Part shown: piece by piece, positions 1 to 7,067 of the stretch | Layout: each line of letters starts with the position of its first letter | How positions within the stretch are numbered: position 1 is the first letter of the stretch | Origin: Planctomycetota bacterium | Lineage (GTDB): Bacteria > Planctomycetota > B15-G4 > SIAN01 | Length of the DNA: 47,768 bases | NCBI GenBank assembly: GCA_028289345.1 | Contig: JANQQL010000018.1 | Span: 150,030-197,797, forward strand | Direction: 5' to 3' | Notes under the pieces: generated by a model | What the model was told of the DNA's origin: nothing | What the model saw: the letters and a program-made list of their open reading frames with translations, nothing else | The model's database searches: none | Made by a program: the position numbers and the translations under genes

Positions 1-2
1 TC

Positions 3-944
3 GCGGGTGGCAACAATGGCACCGGTGACCACGACTTCGCACCGGAGAACTTTTCGAGGGAAGCCTTTGAGATCAATCTCGGAAACCATCGGGTGACTCG
101 GTTGGGGAGTCTTCCCGCACCACGCCAATCGTTTGGTTCCCTCCTTGTCGAACTCGGTCACGATGGGTTCGCCAATGGCGATTTCGAAGGCATGCGCTCT
201 CGCCAGCTCCTTGGCATGCTGGTCGGTGGTTTCGGCTTCACCGGTGACAATCTACAAACCCAACACGACGTCCTCCTTTGGGAGGCCGAGAGCAAGAGCT
301 TTGTGCCCTCCGGATTCGCGCTGCCCGCCGGCCGTACTCAGTTCTCGGTGGCTCACAAGAATGGAAGATTGTGGCTTTTCGGTGGCCTGGACTACAACGC
401 TCAGAGAAAAGACCCGTTCGCTCATCCCGCCGACGTGCTGACCTACTCGTTCGACGGTTCCGAGCAACTCGAAAGCTCGGGAGTTCGCCTGCCCCAACCT
501 CGACGTGCACACGCAGGAGTGAATTGGAACGGAAAGCATGTCCTACTAGGTGGAATGAAAGACGGCTTCGAGCTGGTTGGAACGTGCGACGTGTTCGACT
601 TCGAGTCGCGGCAATGGTCGAGCTTTCCCCCTCCTCAACGAACTCGATTGGCCCCAATGGCGGCGACGGTTCTTGGAAAAATCTATCTGGCTGGGGGCGA
701 AAGCCGCGAAGAGGGCGGCAATGTTGCCGCGGATCCCTCAGTCGAGGTCTTCGACCCTGCCAACCAAAGCTGGTCGCTGTTGTTGAATGAGATGCCGGTT
801 CCGGCCAAACAAGCTCGCATGTTCGCCTACCGCGATCGGCTGCTCTTCTTCTCGACGTTCGAGCAACCGGGAGTCATTGACATCGCCCTTGTCAACCTTC
901 CTCGTCAAGACCCCGCGAGCCCAGTGGCCCCCCTTGCCGAGTAA
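3..944 (+). CDS. Kelch-repeat beta-propeller protein (5' end cut by window)
   Basis: The frame is open from the left edge of the window, so the N-terminus is missing; an in-frame GTG at 93 has no convincing ribosome binding site and is probably internal. The visible ~313 residues contain at least four kelch-type blades. The diagnostic pieces are GG doublets followed by an aromatic/Trp strand: LWLFGGLDYN, HVLLGGMKDG, then DVFDFESRQWSSFP, then IYLAGGESRE, then VEVFDPANQSWSLL. Such propellers are usually exported or surface-located and mediate binding; no catalytic residues are recognisable. The TonB-dependent receptor follows 174 bp downstream on the same strand but has its own promoter-like sequence, so a functional link is only a guess. 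The family call is secure; the role is unknown. Confidence 0.8.
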   Translation, partial: AGGNNGTGDHDFAPENFSREAFEINLGNHRVTRLGSLPAPRQSFGSLLVELGHDGFANGDFEGMRSRQLLGMLVGGFGFTGDNLQTQHDVLLWEAESKSFVPSGFALPAGRTQFSVAHKNGRLWLFGGLDYNAQRKDPFAHPADVLTYSFDGSEQLESSGVRLPQPRRAHAGVNWNGKHVLLGGMKDGFELVGTCDVFDFESRQWSSFPPPQRTRLAPMAATVLGKIYLAGGESREEGGNVAADPSVEVFDPANQSWSLLLNEMPVPAKQARMFAYRDRLLFFSTFEQPGVIDIALVNLPRQDPASPVAPLAE

Positions 945-1013
945 ACCAGCGTTCCCTCTCCTTCCCTTCACCCGGAGCCCCTATCGCCTGCCCCACAATG
1001 CCGCTTTCCTGCT

Positions 1014-1040
1014 GGTGCGCATGCTTCGCATCTCCTTTTT
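1014..1040 (+). terminator. Possible weak Rho-independent terminator after the kelch gene
   Basis: A 6-bp stem (GGTGCG 1014-1019 with CGCATC 1027-1032, one G-U pair) with a 7-nt loop is followed by TCC and a run of five T at 1036-1040. It lies 70 nt after the kelch stop codon. The stem is short, so this is a weak call made by eye. Confidence 0.3.
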
Positions 1041-1060
1041 CGGCGAACCGAGCCCAGCCT

Positions 1061-1089
1061 TTGACGTTGGAGTGGGCGTTCGAGAGAAT
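1061..1089 (+). promoter_or_regulatory. Candidate sigma-70-like promoter for the TonB-dependent receptor
   Basis: TTGACG (1061-1066) and GAGAAT (1084-1089) are separated by exactly 17 nt and lie 30 nt upstream of the receptor's GTG start. The match is 5/6 to the -35 and 4/6 to the -10 consensus. A purine-rich ribosome binding site (GAAAGAGGAAAG) follows just before the start. Pattern match only. Confidence 0.35.
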
Positions 1090-1118
1090 CTCGAGGTTGC
1101 GGGAAGAAAGAGGAAAGT

Positions 1119-3377
1119 GTGATCGCCGACACATGGAACATCGGGCCGGGACGTCGCTTAGTCCTGGTCCTGTTACTGAGCGCGGGGATCCCCCGACCGA
1201 CATCGGCTCAGGAAGTCGAACCAGTTTCCGAAGAGCCTCCATCCTCCGAAGGAGAGGCGAGAGACCCTGACCGAGACTTCTCGCTCCCCCCGTCCAAGGT
1301 CACCGCAACCCGCTTGGCGGACGACCCCTTCGACCAGCCCTACGCCTTCTATCGGTTCGATCGTGACACTCTGGACACCGGCATCGGCCGGACTCCTCTG
1401 GATCGAATCAACTATGGTCCGGGAGTCTTCATTCAGCGCACCGCCCCCAATCAGGCCAGCCCGTTCATTCGTGGCCTGACCGGCGAACAATCGCTGTTGC
1501 TGCTCGACGGAGTGCGCTTCAGCCATGCGTTCATGCGTCCCGGCCCCAACCAGTATTCGGCTCTCATTCCGGACGCAAGCATCCAATCCATCGATGTCAT
1601 CCTCGGCGCGTCATCCGTGGTCAATGGCTCCGATGGTCTCACCGGCGCGTTGGACTTCCGCCTCGCGCCTGCGGGCCGAGGGGTGAGCAAGGCCTATTCG
1701 CCGTGGGCTGCAACTCGGGTGGACTCGGCCAATGGAGCGACTCTCCAAGGCGGCGTCGACGGCAACACCAACCACTGGGCCTACTCGATCGAGTTTGACA
1801 CCCAGGACTTCCATGACCGGATCGGTGGCAAGGATTTCGAAGAGCACGTCTTCGGCGGCAACCCCAACACCTTCGACGCCATTCCCAATACCGCCTACGA
1901 ACAGTTTGCCGCGGGCGTCCGGCTTGCTTACTTCGGAGTCGAAGACCACGTGTTCGAGATCAATTCGGGCTGGACCCGTCAAAGCGATGCGCCCCGTCCC
2001 GATGGATACTTCGAGAACACCGGCAACTCTTCCCGGGTTTCGCGACGCTTCGATCCCCAGGACTTCGGCTACCTGCACTTGCGCGACCGCTGGAATCTTC
2101 AACAGGACTGGATCGACGAATTGCGCACCACTGTCTGGTGGCACCACCACTTCGAAGACCAAAGGCGCGAACAGATTCAAAGCTCGGGAACACCCACCGA
2201 GCGCTACCGACGGCGCGACCAAGAGGACGCCCTGAACGCCTACGGGGTCGATCTCCAGGCCACGACCCGCTTCGATCTGGCGGGAGACCACGAACTGACC
2301 TGGGGCGCCACCGGAGTCTTCGAAAACACCGACAACGACTTTCAGGAGTTTCGGTCTCCCGCAGGGAGCACCGATCCCAACTTGTCCAGTCCTTTCGAGC
2401 CCGAAAACTGGAACAACCGAACGACCGTGTCCGACGACAGTGACTACCAGACCCTCGGCGTCTTCGTGCAGGACAGCTGGGACCTCAGCGACACGGTCAA
2501 TTTGCTTACCGGACTGCGCTACAGCCACTACGACTGGTCCTTCGGCGACGTGGACGGCGACGCCTCCGACTTGACCGGCAGCGTTCGCGGCCTGTGGCAG
2601 TTCTGCGACAACCAGAACCTGTTTGCGGGGATCTCTCGTGGCTTTCGGGCCCCCAACCTGACCAATCTCGACGGCGCGAGCGACCGCGGATCCAGCGGCA
2701 CCGAAGCCCAGGGCAATCCCAACCTGGATCCCGAGATCAGTCACACCGCGGAGCTGGGTTGGCGCTGGCAGAGTGGCAGGGATCATCTCGCCGTCACCAC
2801 CTTCTTCACCATGATCGACGACCTGATCCAGCGCGACTTCGCGGGCTCGGGAGAATTCACCAACGTCGAGGACGCCGAGATTTCGGGCTTCGAGACCTCG
2901 TGGAACTACGGCCTCGATTGCCTGGAACTGCCCCACGAAGAGAGCCGGCTCGCCGTGATTGGGTCCGCCAGTCTGGTGACCGCCCACAAGGACATCCCCC
3001 AACCAGGCGGCGGCACTTCCACCGACAACATTTCGCGCGCCAACCGTCTCTTTGGATTGCTGGGCCTCCAGTACGAACACGACCGGTCTTGGTGGGCTCG
3101 CGCTCAGTGCCGCTGGCACGACGACTACGACGACGTTGCCGATGATCCCAGCGACTCTGACGCGGATGACATTCGTCTCACCGTCGCCGGATCCCCCGAC
3201 GGAAGCTTGCCGGGTTACGGGGTCGTCGACCTCCAAGGTGGCTGGCGAAGCGAAGATGGGCTCATCGAAATCACCGCCTTCATCGAGAATGTCTTCGACC
3301 GGACGTACCGCGAGCCCGGAAGCGGCGTCGATGGTCCCGGGCGCAACATTGGCGTTGCCGCGGGCGTCCGCTTCTGA
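1119..3377 (+). CDS. TonB-dependent outer-membrane receptor
   Basis: Outer-membrane active transporter, 752 aa. The GTG start at 1119 is preceded by a purine-rich GAAAGAGGAAAG. It encodes a signal peptide (RRLVLVLLLSAGIPRPTSAQ) with likely cleavage after TSA. The plug domain, about residues 55-190, has the typical run ending in IRGLTGEQSLLLLDGVRFSH and IDVILGASSVVNGSDGLTGA. A beta-barrel of alternating strands follows. The last ~30 residues have the hallmark IENVFDRTYREPGSG and a C-terminal aromatic Phe (GVRF), as expected for BamA-dependent insertion. The plug resembles the haem/haemoglobin-type or vitamin receptor subfamily, but the substrate cannot be assigned. Iron or haem uptake would fit the multihaem cytochromes encoded just downstream; that is inference. 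No TonB/ExbBD genes are in the window. Confidence 0.9.
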   Translation: MIADTWNIGPGRRLVLVLLLSAGIPRPTSAQEVEPVSEEPPSSEGEARDPDRDFSLPPSKVTATRLADDPFDQPYAFYRFDRDTLDTGIGRTPLDRINYGPGVFIQRTAPNQASPFIRGLTGEQSLLLLDGVRFSHAFMRPGPNQYSALIPDASIQSIDVILGASSVVNGSDGLTGALDFRLAPAGRGVSKAYSPWAATRVDSANGATLQGGVDGNTNHWAYSIEFDTQDFHDRIGGKDFEEHVFGGNPNTFDAIPNTAYEQFAAGVRLAYFGVEDHVFEINSGWTRQSDAPRPDGYFENTGNSSRVSRRFDPQDFGYLHLRDRWNLQQDWIDELRTTVWWHHHFEDQRREQIQSSGTPTERYRRRDQEDALNAYGVDLQATTRFDLAGDHELTWGATGVFENTDNDFQEFRSPAGSTDPNLSSPFEPENWNNRTTVSDDSDYQTLGVFVQDSWDLSDTVNLLTGLRYSHYDWSFGDVDGDASDLTGSVRGLWQFCDNQNLFAGISRGFRAPNLTNLDGASDRGSSGTEAQGNPNLDPEISHTAELGWRWQSGRDHLAVTTFFTMIDDLIQRDFAGSGEFTNVEDAEISGFETSWNYGLDCLELPHEESRLAVIGSASLVTAHKDIPQPGGGTSTDNISRANRLFGLLGLQYEHDRSWWARAQCRWHDDYDDVADDPSDSDADDIRLTVAGSPDGSLPGYGVVDLQGGWRSEDGLIEITAFIENVFDRTYREPGSGVDGPGRNIGVAAGVRF

Positions 3378-3544
3378 CGGCAAGAAACGTCCTGCGGCTC
3401 CCCCCCATGGTTTGATCCCGGCGCCACAGGGCGCCTCTGACGAGATTCAACGTCCAAGCCACGAACGAACTTTCCGGGACCACCTGGGGAACCGTTCCCG
3501 GTCGCCCATGCTTGCGGGAAACCTCTCCCGCTATCACCGGACCC

Positions 3545-3575
3545 TCGGGACCCAGTCTTTGCCACCGGGTCCCGA
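3545..3575. promoter_or_regulatory. Perfect 9-bp inverted repeat upstream of the Rieske/nap cluster
   Basis: TCGGGACCC (3545-3553) and GGGTCCCGA (3567-3575) are exact reverse complements with a 13-nt loop, 83 nt before the Rieske ATG. No T-run follows, so a terminator is less likely than an operator or an mRNA leader hairpin. In the same 281-bp gap (3378-3658) there is a shorter hairpin GGCGCC-ACAG-GGCGCC at 3420-3435. No FNR-like TTGAT-N4-ATCAA or clear sigma-70 promoter was found in the gap. Confidence 0.35.
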
Positions 3576-3658
3576 ACGGCGGCTCTCCTCCGCATTCGGA
3601 ACGGCCTTTGCCTTCCTCGGGTGAAACGTTCTGGCATGCCCATTCGCGGAGAGAGAAT

Positions 3659-4264
3659 ATGGCTTCCGATTCCCCCGGGGTGTCTCGTCGCAATGCCATC
3701 GCGGGACTCTCGATGGCTGGCGGACTGGCAGCAAGTTACGGCGCGTTCGGGGCAATCACCGCGCGCTTCCTGTATCCCGCCACGGACTCTCCCCGTTCCT
3801 GGCTGTTCGTGGCGGATGTCCGCGGATTCGACTCCGGGACGTCCCGCACCTACCGCTCCCCGGCCGGGGAGACCATCGCGATCGCGCGCACCGGGGAAAC
3901 CGGCGACGTGTCGGACTTCCTTGCCTTGAGCAGCGTTTGTCCCCACCTTGGTTGCCAAGTTCATTGGGAACCACAAAACAAGCGCTTCTTTTGCCCCTGC
4001 CACAACGGCGCGTTCGACGCAACCGGCCGTGCCACCGAGGGCCCGCCCAAAGACGCAGGACAATCTCTGTCTCCTTACCCACTGAAGATCGAAAAGGGAC
4101 TGTTGTACATCGAAGTGTCGACCACTTCCTTGGTCCAGGCGAACGACAACCCCCACCGTGACCGGTCCCCCGTCGGGCTGGAAGAAATCCCGCTTCCTGA
4201 CCATCGTGGTCCGGGACACGACCCTTGCCTCGCGCCGCGCTCTTCTCAAGCGCGGATCGCTTGA
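3659..4264 (+). CDS. Rieske [2Fe-2S] protein of a quinol:electron-acceptor complex
   Basis: Electron-transfer subunit of a cytochrome bc/b6-type complex; takes one electron from quinol at the Qo site. The ATG at 3659 (201 aa) has GAGAGA upstream and gives a twin-arginine N-terminus (VSRRNAIAG) followed by a single hydrophobic segment, typical of Tat-exported, membrane-anchored Rieske proteins. Cluster ligands are all present: Cys94 and His96 in CPHLGC, Cys112 and His115 in CPCH. Cys99 and Cys114 can form the usual disulfide. The segment HNGAFDATGRATEGPPKDAG contains the proline-rich loop. The stop is 2 nt before the start of cytochrome b, so the two are surely co-transcribed. An in-frame upstream start at 3512 would place the Tat motif 58 residues into the protein and is rejected. 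Confidence 0.93.
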   Translation: MASDSPGVSRRNAIAGLSMAGGLAASYGAFGAITARFLYPATDSPRSWLFVADVRGFDSGTSRTYRSPAGETIAIARTGETGDVSDFLALSSVCPHLGCQVHWEPQNKRFFCPCHNGAFDATGRATEGPPKDAGQSLSPYPLKIEKGLLYIEVSTTSLVQANDNPHRDRSPVGLEEIPLPDHRGPGHDPCLAPRSSQARIA

Positions 4265-4266
4265 TC

Positions 4267-5316
4267 ATGGGTTCGATCGCGAACTGGGTCACCGAACGGG
4301 TTCCGATTTCCGGCGATCAGCTCCGTGAGCTGACCAACGAGCCGGTGCCGAATCATCTCAAGCGCTGGTGGTTCTGCTTGGGAGGAACTCCGGCCTACTT
4401 GTTCGTCGTTCAGATCGTCACCGGCATTGCCCTGGCGTTCTACTACGAACCTTCCACCTCCAAGGCCTATGAGTCGGTTCGCTACATCACCGAAGACGCG
4501 GCCTTTGGTTGGTATCTCCGCGGTCTCCACAAATGGGGAGCCACGCTGATGATCGCGGCGGTGATCCTTCACCAAATGCGGGTCTATTTCACCGCCGCCT
4601 ACCGCAAACCTCGGGAACTGAACTGGATTGTCGGGATGTTCTTGCTGGTCTGCGTGCTCAGCACCGGTTTCACCGGCTACAGTTTGGTGTACGAGCAGCT
4701 CAGCTACTGGGGCGCGACCGTGGGCGCGAACATCGCCGACAGCGTGCCGGTGGTGGGTCCCCTCATCAAGACGATGATGCTGGCCGGCGAGTCCTACAAC
4801 GAGCACACGGTCCCTCGCTTCTTCGTGCTGCATGCCGCCGTCCTTCCGGCGCTCATCGTGCTGCTGCTGGCGATTCATATCACCTTGATTCGCCTGCAGG
4901 GAGTGACCGAGTTCAAGAGCGAGGACGAAGAAGAAGGCAAGCCTCAGCACTTCAACTTCTTCCCGGACCACCTCTACACCGAACTCATCGTCGGCCTGGT
5001 CCTGATGATCTTGCTCAGCGTTCTGGCGACCTGCCTCCCGGTGCACGTGGGACCCAAGGCAGATCCGCTGGTGACACCGGAAGTCATCAAACCCGAGTGG
5101 TTCTTCTACACCGCGTTCCGCTGGCTCAAGCTGTTCTCCGGAACCGCCGCGGTGTTGAGCATGGGATTCGTGGTTTTCCTGATGTTCTGCTGGCCCTTCG
5201 TGGATGCGTGGATCGAACGGAAGTGGCCGCGAAAGAACCTTTACGCATGGATCGGAATCGTCGCAGTTCTGGCCATCCTCGGACTCACCGTCTGGGAGGC
5301 CGCCGTGGCTCACTGA
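4267..5316 (+). CDS. Cytochrome b, b6/subunit-IV fusion with heme-ci type Cys
   Basis: Membrane quinol-oxidising subunit, 349 aa with about 7 membrane helices: four in the cytochrome b6-like N-terminal part and three in the subunit IV-like part. Heme b ligands are His88/His102 in helix B (LHKWGA, LHQMRVY) and His189/His204 in helix D (FVLHAAVLPAL, AIHITLIR). The 14 residues between the helix-D histidines are the b6-type spacing, not the 13 of mitochondrial bc1. Cys37 in WWFCLGG matches the cysteine that binds heme ci/cn covalently in b6f and Bacillus-type complexes. PEWFF replaces the Qo-site PEWY. Start: ATG at 4267, 2 nt after the Rieske stop; an upstream in-frame start at 4225 would overlap the Rieske gene. 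The electron acceptor is probably encoded in this cluster, since no cytochrome f or c1 gene is present. Confidence 0.92.
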   Translation: MGSIANWVTERVPISGDQLRELTNEPVPNHLKRWWFCLGGTPAYLFVVQIVTGIALAFYYEPSTSKAYESVRYITEDAAFGWYLRGLHKWGATLMIAAVILHQMRVYFTAAYRKPRELNWIVGMFLLVCVLSTGFTGYSLVYEQLSYWGATVGANIADSVPVVGPLIKTMMLAGESYNEHTVPRFFVLHAAVLPALIVLLLAIHITLIRLQGVTEFKSEDEEEGKPQHFNFFPDHLYTELIVGLVLMILLSVLATCLPVHVGPKADPLVTPEVIKPEWFFYTAFRWLKLFSGTAAVLSMGFVVFLMFCWPFVDAWIERKWPRKNLYAWIGIVAVLAILGLTVWEAAVAH

Positions 5317-5330
5317 TCGAAGGAGTGCGC

Positions 5331-5444
5331 GTGACCGGCATCTCCGGGGGAAGCTCGTTCCCGAGAATCCACCGGAGAGCTCGCGGGGATCGCGAAGGAC
5401 AACGGACACCGTTCTGCCAAGAAACCCAAATCGAGTGGGAGTGA
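5331..5444 (+). CDS. Possible small protein between cytochrome b and the octaheme cytochrome
   Basis: A 37-codon frame starts at GTG 5331, five nucleotides after a good ribosome binding site (AAGGAG), and ends 4 nt before the ATG of the octaheme cytochrome. The peptide is basic then acidic (IHRRARGDREGQ, ending QIEWE), has one Cys, no membrane segment and no recognised family. The spacing suggests either a real small subunit or a leader peptide that couples translation across this 132-nt gap. It could be chance. Confidence 0.3.
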   Translation: MTGISGGSSFPRIHRRARGDREGQRTPFCQETQIEWE

Positions 5445-5448
5445 CTTG

Positions 5449-7029
5449 ATGTCCCTCAAGGCGAAGCAGTTCATCATCGCGATCCTTGGATTGACCTTCC
5501 TTGCCTCGCTGGTCTACGTTCAACGCATGGAGATCGTTCGGCGCCAGGAGGAGGCCGGGTTGACCGATCCCCACATCTCGGTGCCCGCTTCATCGGCCCA
5601 ATGCGTGGATTGCCACAACCAGTCGACCCCTGGGATCATCGATCACTGGGAAGGCAGCACCCACGCCGTCAAGGGCATCGGATGCGTCGAGTGCCACGAG
5701 GCAGAACAGGGCGATGCCGACGGCTTCGAGCACTACGGGCACTTCGTGGCGACCATCGTGACGCCTCGGGACTGTGCACGATGCCACCAGGCGGAATCCG
5801 AGGAATTCGAACGCAGTCATCACGCCGCCGGAGGAAACATCCTCGCCTCTCTCGACAACTTCTTGGCAGAGACCGTCGAGGGTTCGCGAGTCCCGTTCAA
5901 CCCCCACTCCCGGACTCCCGGCCGCGCCATCGACAAAGTGAACGGCATGGCGAGCGCCTTCACGGGCTGCATGCAATGCCACGGCAGCAAGGTCGCGTTG
6001 CTGGGCACCGACGGTGGCATGATCACCGTGGATGACCTCGAGCCCGATGCCGACGGCAAGCCCACCAACATGGAGGCCGTGGCACGCATCTCCAAGGACG
6101 CCAATGGCAAGCCACAGTTCCACAACGGGACTTGGCCGAACACAGGCATCGGTCGACTCAACCTGGACGGTTCGCGGGGCTCCTGCTCCGCTTGCCACAG
6201 TCGACACGACTTCTCGCCTCGCCGCGCCCGACAGCCCGAGAACTGCGGCAAGTGCCACCTGGGTCCGGACCACCCCCAGAAAGAGATCTTCGAGGAATCC
6301 AAACACGGGGTGGCCTATCGCGACTTGCGCGACGAGATGAACCTGGATTCCCCGGACTGGGTGCTGGGCGAGGACTACTCCCAGGCTCCGACCTGTGCCA
6401 CCTGCCACATGTCCGGCCACACCCGCAACGGCGGCACCATCACTCACGATCCGGGCGAGCGCATTTCCTGGACCAATCGGCCGCCGGTCAGCATGGTCAT
6501 GGACACCGACATCAACGGCAAAGTCGTCAAGGAGGCCGATCCTGCCGAGCGAGAGAAGCAGATCGTCGACACTTGGGAGGCCAAGCGTCAGCGCATGAAG
6601 CAGGTGTGCACCCATTGTCACACCCAGGCGTATGTGAACGGCTTCTACGAGCAGTACGACGACTTCGTCGTGCTCTACAACGAGAAGTTCGCCAAGCCGG
6701 GCAAGGCTATCATGGCTTCCTTGCGCGCCCAGGGCCTCATCACCGACACTCAGTTCGATGAAGAGATCGAGTGGACCTGGTTCTATCTCTGGCACCACGA
6801 AGGCCGTCGGGCACGGCACGGAGCTTCCATGATGGCTCCGGACTACGCCCACTGGCACGGCATGTATGAAGTCGCCGAGCGCTTCTACCAAGAGCTCATT
6901 CCTCAGGCTCGAGAGATCGCGGAGCACGGACGGGAGAACGGCAAAGTCGCCGAAGCCGACGCGGTGGAGCAAACCATCGACGAGATTCTGAAGCGTCCGG
7001 AACATCAGTGGATCGGCGACGCACACTGA
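5449..7029 (+). CDS. Membrane-anchored octaheme cytochrome c, hydroxylamine oxidoreductase (HAO)-like
   Basis: Periplasmic multiheme enzyme of 526 aa. An N-terminal hydrophobic segment (FIIAILGLTFLASLVYV, residues 8-24) is followed by exactly eight CXXCH sites, at Cys52, 79, 109, 174, 246, 266, 316 and 387, then a ~135-residue helical C-terminus; this is the HAO-family layout. The family includes enzymes that oxidise hydroxylamine or hydrazine and relatives that reduce nitrite. In the oxidative enzymes a Tyr cross-links to the catalytic heme; Tyr466 in MMAPDYAHWHG is a candidate here and needs alignment. The neighbouring NapA favours nitrite reduction, but direction cannot be settled from sequence. 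The N-terminus lacks an obvious signal-peptidase site, so it probably stays anchored. ATG 5449 is preferred over TTG 5446; GGGAG lies upstream. Confidence 0.88.
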   Translation: MSLKAKQFIIAILGLTFLASLVYVQRMEIVRRQEEAGLTDPHISVPASSAQCVDCHNQSTPGIIDHWEGSTHAVKGIGCVECHEAEQGDADGFEHYGHFVATIVTPRDCARCHQAESEEFERSHHAAGGNILASLDNFLAETVEGSRVPFNPHSRTPGRAIDKVNGMASAFTGCMQCHGSKVALLGTDGGMITVDDLEPDADGKPTNMEAVARISKDANGKPQFHNGTWPNTGIGRLNLDGSRGSCSACHSRHDFSPRRARQPENCGKCHLGPDHPQKEIFEESKHGVAYRDLRDEMNLDSPDWVLGEDYSQAPTCATCHMSGHTRNGGTITHDPGERISWTNRPPVSMVMDTDINGKVVKEADPAEREKQIVDTWEAKRQRMKQVCTHCHTQAYVNGFYEQYDDFVVLYNEKFAKPGKAIMASLRAQGLITDTQFDEEIEWTWFYLWHHEGRRARHGASMMAPDYAHWHGMYEVAERFYQELIPQAREIAEHGRENGKVAEADAVEQTIDEILKRPEHQWIGDAH

Positions 7030-7067
7030 GAATTGACAGGGACCCGCAAGCCGAAGGAGAAGCCCCC

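Noticed and set aside
1611..3383. 590-codon open frame on the - strand, opposite the TonB-dependent receptor
   Set aside because: Low-complexity Val/Gly/Ala composition, no motif, and the receptor on the + strand has full-length family features.
3420..3435. Hairpin GGCGCC-ACAG-GGCGCC as terminator of the TonB receptor gene
   Set aside because: Only 6 bp and no following T-run; noted but not listed as a terminator.
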